Origin: Lachnospiraceae bacterium
GTDB taxonomy: Bacteria > Bacillota > Clostridia > Lachnospirales > Lachnospiraceae
NCBI GenBank assembly: GCA_910576125.1
Contig: CAJTHM010000002.1
Coordinates: 62,001-126,000, forward strand
Reading direction: 5' to 3'
DNA: 64,000 nt
Of the stretch, positions 1 through 8,356 are shown in pieces. Every line of letters starts with the position of its first letter. Within the stretch, counting starts at the first letter, position 1. The notes beneath the pieces were generated by a model that was not told where the DNA came from, did no database searches, and was given only the letters and a program-made list of their open reading frames with translations. Made by a program: the position numbers and the translations under genes.

Positions 1-1
1 C

Positions 2-889
2 GATGGTACGGTTTACCTTAACGGTGTCGGCAGTGCAACAATTACTGCAACAACACAGAGTGGAGCAAGTAATTCCGTGACAATTAATTCAGAGCTTCCA
101 GAAGGTGGTTATGTTGGAGATATTAATTCAGAGCTGCTTTCTCTAGATTTAATACAAACAGGTAGAGGGGATTATTATTTAGTAGGAGAAATGATATTAG
201 TAGAGTGGGTTGATGGAGTTTCTACCATACCATCTGATAATCCTATTATAAAGCTTAAAGCAACGGACGGAAGTGAGGAGATTGGGTTATCTGTTACATC
301 ATTTGGAAGTAATTCTTGTTCTTTCAAAGGATTGATTAATAGATTGTCTCCAAATAAAGAATATGTACTTGAAATTACAGCTGGAAGCCTAAATAACTAT
401 AGTCCTAACCGGTGTATGAATATCAATTTGGCATTATCACCTAAGATGCCCTCTATAAAAAATCTTGGAAAGATTGGAAACCAGAAGCTCAGCTGTTATC
501 AGGCAGATAATGGAGAGCTAAGATTATGCTTGAGGACTTCGCCATATGTTGGTAATATTGAATATAAAGTTATTAAGACAGAATTGGTTGAAAAAGTTAA
601 TGGTAGTAGTATAAGAGGTGAAATTGAAATAACTGAATGGGAAAATGGAGTAGTTACAACACCCTTTGAGACTCCAATTATACAGTTTGTTTCCTCGGAT
701 GGCAAAGAAAACATTCCGGCATCTGTTTTGCCCTTGGGAAATAATATTTACTACTTTGAATATAATTTGCCAGATGCTAATCCAGGAAAAGAGTTTGTTT
801 TTAGTATTACTTCCGGGGACAAATCAAATGTATCTGCATATAGAACTGTGACAGTTACAGTAGAGACGGAGGGAATTTCTACCAAGTGA
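2..889 (+). CDS. C-terminal part of a secreted repeat protein (5' end outside window)
   Basis: The reading frame is already open at base 2 and ends at 889; the GTG at 77 is internal and no start is visible, so this is the tail of a longer gene. The first ~28 residues (GTVYLNGVGSATITATT and onward) look like the last strands of a bacterial Ig-like (Big_2) domain. Two copies of the ~144-residue module described at 11361 follow, starting at 110 and 545 (435 nt apart). Both keep the YVGxI opening and the EW-x-x-G-V-x-T core, but the GTNTYYFDR core of the other copies has diverged. The second copy stops early, without its trailing strand. Probably a cell-surface protein that binds the wall through these modules; binding is inferred. 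Base composition is AT-rich. Confidence 0.8.
   Translation, partial: DGTVYLNGVGSATITATTQSGASNSVTINSELPEGGYVGDINSELLSLDLIQTGRGDYYLVGEMILVEWVDGVSTIPSDNPIIKLKATDGSEEIGLSVTSFGSNSCSFKGLINRLSPNKEYVLEITAGSLNNYSPNRCMNINLALSPKMPSIKNLGKIGNQKLSCYQADNGELRLCLRTSPYVGNIEYKVIKTELVEKVNGSSIRGEIEITEWENGVVTTPFETPIIQFVSSDGKENIPASVLPLGNNIYYFEYNLPDANPGKEFVFSITSGDKSNVSAYRTVTVTVETEGISTK
110..889 (+). repeat. Two diverged 144-aa surface modules
   Basis: Copies begin at 110 (YVGDINSELLSL) and 545 (YVGNIEYKVIKT). They align with the modules at 11361-12653 and 13884-14756 through Y-x-G-[ND]-[IV], G-E-[IM]-x-[IV]-x-EW-x-x-G-V-x-T-x-P, and a D-G-x-E segment. They lack TPTGTNTYYFDR, replaced by SFGSNSCSFKG in the first copy and PLGNNIYYFEY in the second. 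Confidence 0.75.
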
Positions 890-944
890 CTGGAGCAGAC
901 AATAAGTAGTTTTGTGCTAAAATCATAAAATCGGAGTATAAAAA

Positions 945-2222
945 TTGAAGGATAATTCTTATAATAATATAGTGTTTTCTATGACTAGTAAAGCTATTGC
1001 GGTAATAGCTTATTTTGGAGCTGATATATTGTGCGCAAGAATATTACCTATGCAAGATTATGCATCTTGGGTATATTTTACATCTGTTAAAACGATGTTG
1101 GCATATATAGCCTATTTTGGATTGAATACATCCACAAAGGTACTAGTAGCACAAAGAACCAATGAAAAGGAACGTTTAAAATATTTGAAAGTCAGTATAA
1201 AAATTCGAACAATTGTCAATCTTTTGTTTGCGATATTGATAACTGCTTTATCTCAATTTTTGGCAACAAGATTAGATGGACAGAATCGGTATTCCAGTTT
1301 TACGGATATATTTTGGTTTATGGGATTGCTGGTACTATTTGAGTCTTTTTTCGAATTTTATAAACAACTTAGTTATGGACTGAATGATTATAAACAACTG
1401 TTACAGGTAACAGTCATAGAATTTGGAAGCAATATTATAGTTACCTTTTTTTTCGTGATGGTTTTGAGAAATATTTATGGGGCATTATGGGCATGTATAA
1501 TAAGCGGGATTATTTCCCTATTGGCCTGTATTTTTTTGTTAAATAAAAATTACATGTGTAGAGCAAAAAATCTGAATATTGCAGATGAAACGGTCGTTTG
1601 GAAGCAACTATTTAAATATGCGTTTCCGCTTCTGGCCTGTGACATTGCAAACTTAATAGCATTGGAATTAGATACTGGTATGATTGGACTGCTTTCCAGC
1701 AAAGAGCAGGTAGTATTTTATAGCATTGGAAAGAAACTGGTTTCTAAGGCAGGGCATGTAAACTTAGCGATTGCAGGAGGCGTAATGACCTCCTTTGCTA
1801 TCATTAATCATGACAACTATATAGAACAGAAAAAAAGGTTTAAGAAATATATGATTATAAATCTTATGGCATCATTGGGAGTCTGCATAGGATTGCTATT
1901 TTTTGCTTTATGTGGTGTGGGCTTGATATATGGGAAGGATTATACCGGAGCAAAAACAGTCATCTTGTTAATGGTTCCATACTATTGTATGTTTGCTATA
2001 TCTTCATTTTTGGCATTATTTTTGGATTTCCAAAATAAGACAACATTTCGGAGCGTTGTTAGCATAATATCTACAGGATTGAATTTAGTTTTGAATTTAG
2101 TCTATATACCACGGCATGGGGCAATAGGGGCAATTATAGCAACATTAATCTCACAAATGGTATACTTTATTTTTGTATGTCTATCCAGTATAAAGATATG
2201 GAGATACAAAAAGTGTAAATGA
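945..2222 (+). CDS. Wzx-type polysaccharide flippase (MATE/MVF superfamily)
   Basis: A 425-residue, strongly hydrophobic protein with about 12 predicted membrane spans and the usual length of a Wzx/RfbX lipid-linked oligosaccharide flippase. It would move undecaprenyl-diphosphate-linked repeat units across the membrane. The N-terminus (NNIVFSMTSKAIAVIAYFGADIL) and the central basic loop before a second set of spans (WKQLFKYAFPLLACDIANLI) fit the two-lobe architecture. The start is TTG at 945 with a weak upstream CGGAG; no better ATG is in frame. It is AT-rich and lies 55 bp after the repeat protein. The substrate cannot be read from sequence. Family call firm, specificity unknown. Confidence 0.8.
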   Translation: MKDNSYNNIVFSMTSKAIAVIAYFGADILCARILPMQDYASWVYFTSVKTMLAYIAYFGLNTSTKVLVAQRTNEKERLKYLKVSIKIRTIVNLLFAILITALSQFLATRLDGQNRYSSFTDIFWFMGLLVLFESFFEFYKQLSYGLNDYKQLLQVTVIEFGSNIIVTFFFVMVLRNIYGALWACIISGIISLLACIFLLNKNYMCRAKNLNIADETVVWKQLFKYAFPLLACDIANLIALELDTGMIGLLSSKEQVVFYSIGKKLVSKAGHVNLAIAGGVMTSFAIINHDNYIEQKKRFKKYMIINLMASLGVCIGLLFFALCGVGLIYGKDYTGAKTVILLMVPYYCMFAISSFLALFLDFQNKTTFRSVVSIISTGLNLVLNLVYIPRHGAIGAIIATLISQMVYFIFVCLSSIKIWRYKKCK

Positions 2223-2377
2223 GTATATACTAAACTCAGCAATCGTCTTATAAGGTGCCTACATAATGCTAGCAAATGGTTAAATAGGGGATTCCTACTA
2301 TGAGTGTGTAAATGAAAAGAGTCTAACGAAAATTTGGCATGTAGTGTATACTTTAACATAGAGGAGGGTTAAAAGAA

Positions 2378-2457
2378 ATGACAGCCAAGAAAAGATAGTA
2401 ATGGACATGATGGAACTTAATTAGATGGCAGAGGGATTAAAAATACTTGATAAGTAA
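2378..2457 (+). pseudogene. Decayed short reading frame upstream of the STAND gene
   Basis: The 249-bp gap between 2222 and 2472 holds no intact gene. A strong ribosome site (GAGGAGG at 2361-2367) precedes ATG 2378, but the frame stops after six codons (MTAKKR). A one-base shift continues as KIVMDMMELN, stop, then MAEGLKILDK ending at 2457. This looks like the frameshifted remains of a small gene that once preceded the large gene; the parent protein is not recognised. The first ~140 bp of the gap show nothing I can name. Confidence 0.35.
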
Positions 2458-2471
2458 AAGGGGAAAGACTA

Positions 2472-5400
2472 ATGAAAACATGGCTGGATGAGCTATTAGA
2501 AAAAATTGTTATGGCATTTCAAATTGGGGATAGCGAGAATATTGATGTAATATCCAAAATAGGGGAAGGATTTTCAAATGCAGAGGTTTATTCAATAGAA
2601 TTGAAAGGGATATCAGAAACAAAAGGGCATTACTTTTTGAAAATAGATAGTGAGGCAGAAGAATATGAAAATAATGGAAACAAATTCTGCTTTTCAAAAG
2701 TGGCAAAATGTATAAAGAAGAGCAAGATAGATGGCTATTATGTCATGCTGCTCCAAATTGCCGGCATCAGCAGCGCTGAATATAAGAGCTTCTACTCAAC
2801 TAATAGACCTAGTATAAAGATAGAGGCAGCTAAAAAAATAGTTGGGGAAATGCTGGAGGAAGCCACCAAGGGCAGAAATATTGTCGATGGGAAAATAAAA
2901 ATTCCAGAGCTATTTAAAAAGCAATTGAAAAATAAGGTGGATATGGATGGTGTTATGGCTCAGTATTTGTCTAAATACTTATCTGGAAGCCCATTAGAAG
3001 ATATTTTTTCAATAAGGATAAATGACAAGGTTTTGCCTAATGCATTCTCATATGCAGTAAACGAGATGGCTTGGAACCATAAAACAATTGATAATATGGC
3101 CTGCTGTATTCATGGGGATTTTCATGGTGATAATGTGTTTGTATCCCAGAAAAACAGTGACTACGCAATCATTGATATGGCCTCTTATAGAGAGGATGGA
3201 TGGATATTTTATGATACTGCTTATTTGGAATATAGCCTTATGCTACATAGCATGAAAGAGGTGTCATTAGCGAAATGGCTTTACTATATAGAGCAGGTCG
3301 CCCAACAGGCATGGACAGAGATTGACTTTAGGGATAGCAGGGTAATTGAGACAATTGCAGAAGAGGAGGAAAAGTGGATTCAAACCAAAGTGAATGATGA
3401 ATTCAACTATTTGGATCAATTGCGGAATGCGCGTTTGCTGGCGCGAGTTTTAGTTGGGCTAAACTATTCAGGCAAGAGGAAAATATCAGATGAATCGCGG
3501 CTAAAGGCTTATATGTTTGCATGCTGCTATCTGAAGCGCTTTCTGCAGGAAAAAGGAATCAGCAACATTTCCTCAAAAATATATGAATGGAAAAGCGATT
3601 TAGATATAAACGCAGAAGCCAAGGAGCTTAGCCGCTTTTTAGAGTTCGCAGGAAAGTTTAATGAAAGTCAAAATTATTATTTGGTTTTAGGACAACAGTG
3701 GGATTATTCAGAAGCAGTTTCAATGAACTTAAGTAAGATACAATTTTCCGGTATCATATCCTTTTGCAGGGAGAAAGGCCTTGAAAATATATTGCAGGAA
3801 AGACAGATATTGAAGTATGTAGTCCCAAATAATAAGCTTACTTGGGATGGCATAAAAAAGGATAGTACCTGGTGGCTCTATGCTGATGGGATGGAAGCAG
3901 ATCCGGAGTCACAGACGGATGGTTTCGGGAAATGGAGAAATAAATATAGGTATTTTCTGAATGAATTTGCAGATAAAATGATGGCATCTGTAGGGGATGA
4001 CGATTTTTTGTTCATAATTGATGGGACGAAATTTGTGCGGGAAGGCGATAGGTATATCAATAAGCTATTGGATGGGCTGGATGCGATTGAAAGCGTGAAG
4101 GTTAATATTGCTGTCCTTGCCGATTCAAATGGACTGCTCGAGGAGAATCTGGATAATTATGAGAACCTGGACATAAAGGTGTTCAGAATTGGGATGGAAG
4201 ATATTGCCGAATATTGCAATATATATTTGTCAGGCGTAGTGGAGGATGTTGTTTATATACCAAATAGACAGAAACGTATGGGTATTCCGCTGGAGAAACA
4301 GGACCAGCAATATATCGAGCAGTATACAACGTTGGTTCATGAGCAGCTGATACGAAGAGAGAATATATTGGAAGAGAGTAAGAAATATAGATTTTTTTAT
4401 GGAGAACCGATTACATGGACTGCGATTGAAGAGGAACTATATGTGAAGCATAAGAAGATTCAGCTTTACGAAGATAAGATGCGCCAAAAGCTGGAGGATG
4501 GAAATAAAGATCAGATATTAGTTTCGATTCAGCATTCTCCTGGGGCCGGGGCCTCCGTCCTTGGAAGGGTTATTTGCTGGCATCTAAAAAAGGAATATCC
4601 CACGTTTGTATTGAAAAATAAATTTAATGACGATGTTTATGAAAGCCTGTTGCGAGTTTCGGCTATTTCCGGAAAATATCTGTTAGTATTTTTGGATGGG
4701 AATTACGACCAAAATGATGTCAACCAGTTCCTTTACCGAACACGAGGCTTGAGGATATGCGTATTATATTCTTGCAGGGTATATAATACAAGAATAGATG
4801 ATGAAGAGATGCTTTCTATTTTAGAAGCGAGAGATGGATATCTTTTCAGGGACGAATATGAGAAGGTAATGAAAGAGTGGAAAAAATATGATGAAAATGA
4901 ATGTAAAAGACGCAGCCAAAGCATGGATAAACTGACCACGGAAAATAATATGATTGATTTCCGAGTTCCGTTCTTCTATGGCATGAATGCGTTTGAGGAT
5001 GACTATCAAGGCATTCATGAATATTTAACGGATGTCATAAAATTTATGGATACAAATGAAAATATGGAGAAAGTAATTCTCTATATTGCATTGATTTCAT
5101 ATTATACGGAAGACAAAGGATTAGGTTTTAAATATGCAAAAAAACTATTAAAAATGGAGAAACCATCAGGACGAAACTTGTTGAAAGATTTGCAGGATAA
5201 CTTCCCCAGTATAATTTATATAGTAAATTCTTCATACCGCATATGCCACCCGGTTATTGCTAAGAAAATATTGCAGATGAAATTCGCGAAATTTCAGTCA
5301 GAGGAATATAAAAACTTTTGTATACATTTTATTGATGATTTAAGGAAATGTGAATCCGACATAACTCTTTCTGATAAATTCTCTGAGTTGCTGATGGATA

Positions 5401-6797
5401 TTTTTGTCAAGAGGGACACAGAGGATGAAATAAAAGAGAGTGGCAATCAAAAAAAAAGTTTTTCACAAATCATTTTGGAAGTAAGTAATCCAAACCTTCA
5501 GGAACAGATATATGAAAAGCTTGTGAAATCATTCTCGCAAATTTCACATTTTCATCAGCACTATGGGAGGCTGATTATTGCGAATACGCCGACTCATTTA
5601 AAAGAGGCAGAGGAGCAAGTGAGTGAAGCAATAAGACTGGAAAGCAATAATGGGTCTTTCTATCATTCGCGCGGTAATCTTTATGTGCAGTATGTGTTAT
5701 ATCAAATTAACAATACTTATAAGAAATTGAGCGAATTTGACCTGTTTAATAAGTTACGCCAGTATGTTGATTTGGCAATCTCTGATTTTGAGTATTCGAT
5801 TCAATTAGAAGAGTATGGAAACAATATATCGGATTTGGTATATCCATATACTTCAATTGTACAAATTACTACAACATTTGTTCATGAATTAGCAAAAAGG
5901 TCAGGCTATTCAGGAAATGAGAAAGATTTCTTAGAACAGGATAAGGAGATAAGCAGATGGAGTAAAAAGCTGGTTGCCAAGGCCATTTTATATGATATCG
6001 ATACAGAGAGCAGATATGGCTCCATTAGAGGCAATAGTTTTTATATGAGTACCAGAAATTATCTATCTCGTTTTAAATGGACTTCTGATGAGCTGGAGAC
6101 GAAAATTAAAGAATGCCCGAAAGACTACGATTATCAGATTGCATATCTGGGGATGTGCGTTCCGGAAAAAAGTGCATGGAAGCAAAAGAATCAGAAACAG
6201 ATAAGTCATATTATAACATATTGTGAGAATTTGCTGAAAGCACAATTGTATGAGACAGAAGGGATTTTGTGGAAGTGGTTTAATGCTTATGTTCGATTAA
6301 GGCAGCCGGTTGATGTGACATATACGAAAATGCTGGGGCTTTTGGAAACATTGCCAGATCAGGATACAAATGCTACGGCGAACTACTTGCGCTCAGTGCT
6401 TTATTTTTGCAAATATGTGCAGACGGAAGATGAAAAGATGGTAGACTCTATGAATGACTGTCTGAAAATTTGCAGAAATTTAATTAAAAATAGGAAGAAT
6501 CAAAGCGCAACCCATTATTACTATGTGAATCAAAAGGAAAAGGGCAAAAATATTCTTCCATTAGAATTTGACAGAGAGGATGCATGCTGGTTTGATGCAA
6601 CAGTAATAAATGTGGAAAGCGTTCAGAGCGGGTATCTCACCTTGGATAAAAATCCTAAAATACGTGCCTTTTTTGTTCCGAAGCATACACAGCTAAAGAA
6701 AAATCAGGAGCTTGGCAAGCCTGTAAAGGTAAAAATCGGCTTTCGGTTTGACGGTTTGAGTGCATGGGATCTCGAGGAAAGAAAGGAGGAAAAATGA
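2472..6797 (+). CDS. APH-like kinase fused to SAMD9-like STAND NTPase, TPR and OB domains
   Basis: A 1441-residue protein. Residues ~1-360 form an aminoglycoside-phosphotransferase-like kinase with all key residues kept: glycine loop GEGFSN (~31), Lys57 in YFLKID, catalytic HGDFHGDN (214-221) and metal-binding D235 (IID). Residues ~380-640 hold an alpha/beta region of uncertain fold. A P-loop, HSPGAGASVLGR (688-699), is followed by a Walker B-like LVFLDG (D742). The P-loop has SVL where GKT is normal, resembling the altered P-loop of SAMD9-type STAND proteins. A helical region follows, then a TPR-like segment ending SFYHSRGNLY (~1040-1110) and a C-terminal OB-like domain (~1363-1437), the SAMD9 order. 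STAND proteins sense a trigger and oligomerise, and many bacterial ones are antiviral; a defence role here is inference. RBS AAAGGGGAAAG precedes ATG 2472. Kinase call firm, SAMD9 relation moderate. Confidence 0.6.
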   Translation: MKTWLDELLEKIVMAFQIGDSENIDVISKIGEGFSNAEVYSIELKGISETKGHYFLKIDSEAEEYENNGNKFCFSKVAKCIKKSKIDGYYVMLLQIAGISSAEYKSFYSTNRPSIKIEAAKKIVGEMLEEATKGRNIVDGKIKIPELFKKQLKNKVDMDGVMAQYLSKYLSGSPLEDIFSIRINDKVLPNAFSYAVNEMAWNHKTIDNMACCIHGDFHGDNVFVSQKNSDYAIIDMASYREDGWIFYDTAYLEYSLMLHSMKEVSLAKWLYYIEQVAQQAWTEIDFRDSRVIETIAEEEEKWIQTKVNDEFNYLDQLRNARLLARVLVGLNYSGKRKISDESRLKAYMFACCYLKRFLQEKGISNISSKIYEWKSDLDINAEAKELSRFLEFAGKFNESQNYYLVLGQQWDYSEAVSMNLSKIQFSGIISFCREKGLENILQERQILKYVVPNNKLTWDGIKKDSTWWLYADGMEADPESQTDGFGKWRNKYRYFLNEFADKMMASVGDDDFLFIIDGTKFVREGDRYINKLLDGLDAIESVKVNIAVLADSNGLLEENLDNYENLDIKVFRIGMEDIAEYCNIYLSGVVEDVVYIPNRQKRMGIPLEKQDQQYIEQYTTLVHEQLIRRENILEESKKYRFFYGEPITWTAIEEELYVKHKKIQLYEDKMRQKLEDGNKDQILVSIQHSPGAGASVLGRVICWHLKKEYPTFVLKNKFNDDVYESLLRVSAISGKYLLVFLDGNYDQNDVNQFLYRTRGLRICVLYSCRVYNTRIDDEEMLSILEARDGYLFRDEYEKVMKEWKKYDENECKRRSQSMDKLTTENNMIDFRVPFFYGMNAFEDDYQGIHEYLTDVIKFMDTNENMEKVILYIALISYYTEDKGLGFKYAKKLLKMEKPSGRNLLKDLQDNFPSIIYIVNSSYRICHPVIAKKILQMKFAKFQSEEYKNFCIHFIDDLRKCESDITLSDKFSELLMDIFVKRDTEDEIKESGNQKKSFSQIILEVSNPNLQEQIYEKLVKSFSQISHFHQHYGRLIIANTPTHLKEAEEQVSEAIRLESNNGSFYHSRGNLYVQYVLYQINNTYKKLSEFDLFNKLRQYVDLAISDFEYSIQLEEYGNNISDLVYPYTSIVQITTTFVHELAKRSGYSGNEKDFLEQDKEISRWSKKLVAKAILYDIDTESRYGSIRGNSFYMSTRNYLSRFKWTSDELETKIKECPKDYDYQIAYLGMCVPEKSAWKQKNQKQISHIITYCENLLKAQLYETEGILWKWFNAYVRLRQPVDVTYTKMLGLLETLPDQDTNATANYLRSVLYFCKYVQTEDEKMVDSMNDCLKICRNLIKNRKNQSATHYYYVNQKEKGKNILPLEFDREDACWFDATVINVESVQSGYLTLDKNPKIRAFFVPKHTQLKKNQELGKPVKVKIGFRFDGLSAWDLEERKEEK

Positions 6798-6847
6798 GTA
6801 ATAGAGTCAGAACAGTAGAACGGATTGCCGTGGACTGCTTCAGATAG
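6794..6847 (+). pseudogene. Truncated, translationally coupled downstream frame (17 codons)
   Basis: The stop of the STAND gene overlaps an ATG (ATGA at 6794-6797) preceded by a near-perfect ribosome site (AAAGGAGGAAAA). The frame reads MSNRVRTVERIAVDCFR and then stops. This is the normal layout for a coupled partner gene, but only 17 codons remain. It may be the stump of a deleted second gene or a genuine tiny peptide; I cannot tell which. No similarity recognised. Confidence 0.4.
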
Positions 6848-6897
6848 TAAAGAAGAAATTTCTAAAGTATGTTATGGATGAAGGGAGTAGATACGGA

Positions 6898-8346
6898 ATG
6901 AATTTTAACTCTTATAGTTTTATTCTACTTTTTCTGCCCATGGTTATTTTAGGGTATTATATGCTAAACCGAATCAGTATAAAAGCTGGGAAAATAGTTT
7001 TAATTGTTGCGGGTGTTGTATTTTATTTGCAAGCAGGCATAAATATGGCCCTTCTTTTGGCATTCAGTATGGCATTTAACTTATTATTTGCAAAAGGAAT
7101 CTATTGCAGTAAGCGATATCGAAGAACGTTGGTGTGGGTGGCTATAACATGCAATGTGGGATTATTGTTTTACTTTAAATATTTTGACTTTGTTGCCGAA
7201 AACATCAGTCATTTATTTAAATTTAGCTATACTTCCCAAAACCTTATCTTACCATTGGGAATTAGCTTTTTTACATTTCAGCAGATTTTATATCTTGTAA
7301 ATATATATCGAGGTGAGATTAATGAGATAGATTGGATAGATTATGTGGCATATATTCTTTACTTTCCAAAGCTGTTGATGGGACCGATTGTCGAACCAAC
7401 GGAGCTTATCTCGCAATTTAATGACGTAAGCTTAAAAAAGATAGACTGGGACAACATATCCTATGGAATAAAGATGTTTAGCTTTGGCCTGTTCAAAAAA
7501 ATGGTTTTAGCGGATACATTTGCAAGAGCGGTATCTTGGGGGTACGCGAACTTTGAGGCTGTAACATCGATGGACTGCTTTTTAATAATGCTTTTTTATT
7601 CATTTGAGATATACTTCGATTTTAGCGGATATAGTGACATGGCGATTGGGACATCGTTAATGTTGAATATAACCTTACCCATTAACTTTGATTCACCATA
7701 TAAGGCAACTTCCATTAGAGACTTTTGGAGAAGGTGGCACATGTCTTTGACGGGGTTTTTGACCAAATATATTTATATCCCGCTTGGCGGGAATGCCGGG
7801 GGGGTACTGCGCACATACATTAATACGATGATTGTATTCCTTATAAGCGGAATATGGCATGGGGCGAACTGGACTTTTATATTGTGGGGAGCTTTGCATG
7901 GGGCATTAAGTGTTATAAATCGTATTTTTGATAAACAACAGAAGAAGCTGATGGAAACGATTAGATGGGGCAGCACATTTTTTCTGGTTAACATATTGTG
8001 GCTGTTGTTTAGGTCTGATTCAATTACACAGTGGTGGGATATATTGGGCATCATGTTTTCGTTTCAGAACACAGCTGTCAGTGAGGGGCTGATTAATTCT
8101 TTTTGGTTACCAGAATCAGACTTTATTAATAACCTGTTTCACCTTGAAGGTTTGAACATAACTATAAGAGGATTATGGACATTGATTTTTGTGATTTGCG
8201 GATATTTCATTTGTCTGGTTCCCGCAAATAACTATAGGAGATTGCAAAAGAATAGTTATATTACTATGGTGTTAGCAGCAATAGTATTTGTGTGGGGATT
8301 CTTGTGTCTAAGCAGTGAATCGGTATTTGTCTATTTTAATTTTTAG
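6898..8346 (+). CDS. MBOAT membrane O-acyltransferase (AlgI/DltB-like)
   Basis: A polytopic protein of 482 residues from ATG 6898, which has GAAGGGAG at good spacing; an in-frame ATG at 6874 lacks a ribosome site. The opening NFNSYSFILLFLPMVILGYY is typical of AlgI/PatA-type MBOATs. It has the conserved RDFWRRWHMSLTGFLTKY segment and the catalytic His in GIWHGANWTFILWG (H321). Members channel acyl groups (usually acetyl) across the membrane to an extracytoplasmic acceptor protein that modifies alginate, peptidoglycan or wall polymers. The next gene encodes the expected SGNH-type partner, beginning 11 bp later. The acyl group and acceptor polymer are not known. Confidence 0.9.
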   Translation: MNFNSYSFILLFLPMVILGYYMLNRISIKAGKIVLIVAGVVFYLQAGINMALLLAFSMAFNLLFAKGIYCSKRYRRTLVWVAITCNVGLLFYFKYFDFVAENISHLFKFSYTSQNLILPLGISFFTFQQILYLVNIYRGEINEIDWIDYVAYILYFPKLLMGPIVEPTELISQFNDVSLKKIDWDNISYGIKMFSFGLFKKMVLADTFARAVSWGYANFEAVTSMDCFLIMLFYSFEIYFDFSGYSDMAIGTSLMLNITLPINFDSPYKATSIRDFWRRWHMSLTGFLTKYIYIPLGGNAGGVLRTYINTMIVFLISGIWHGANWTFILWGALHGALSVINRIFDKQQKKLMETIRWGSTFFLVNILWLLFRSDSITQWWDILGIMFSFQNTAVSEGLINSFWLPESDFINNLFHLEGLNITIRGLWTLIFVICGYFICLVPANNYRRLQKNSYITMVLAAIVFVWGFLCLSSESVFVYFNF

Positions 8347-8356
8347 GGTGGATATT

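Noticed and set aside
2472..3550. Aminoglycoside resistance gene
   Set aside because: The APH-like domain is only the first quarter of a 1441-residue protein with STAND and TPR parts; such folds also serve as kinases of proteins and small molecules.
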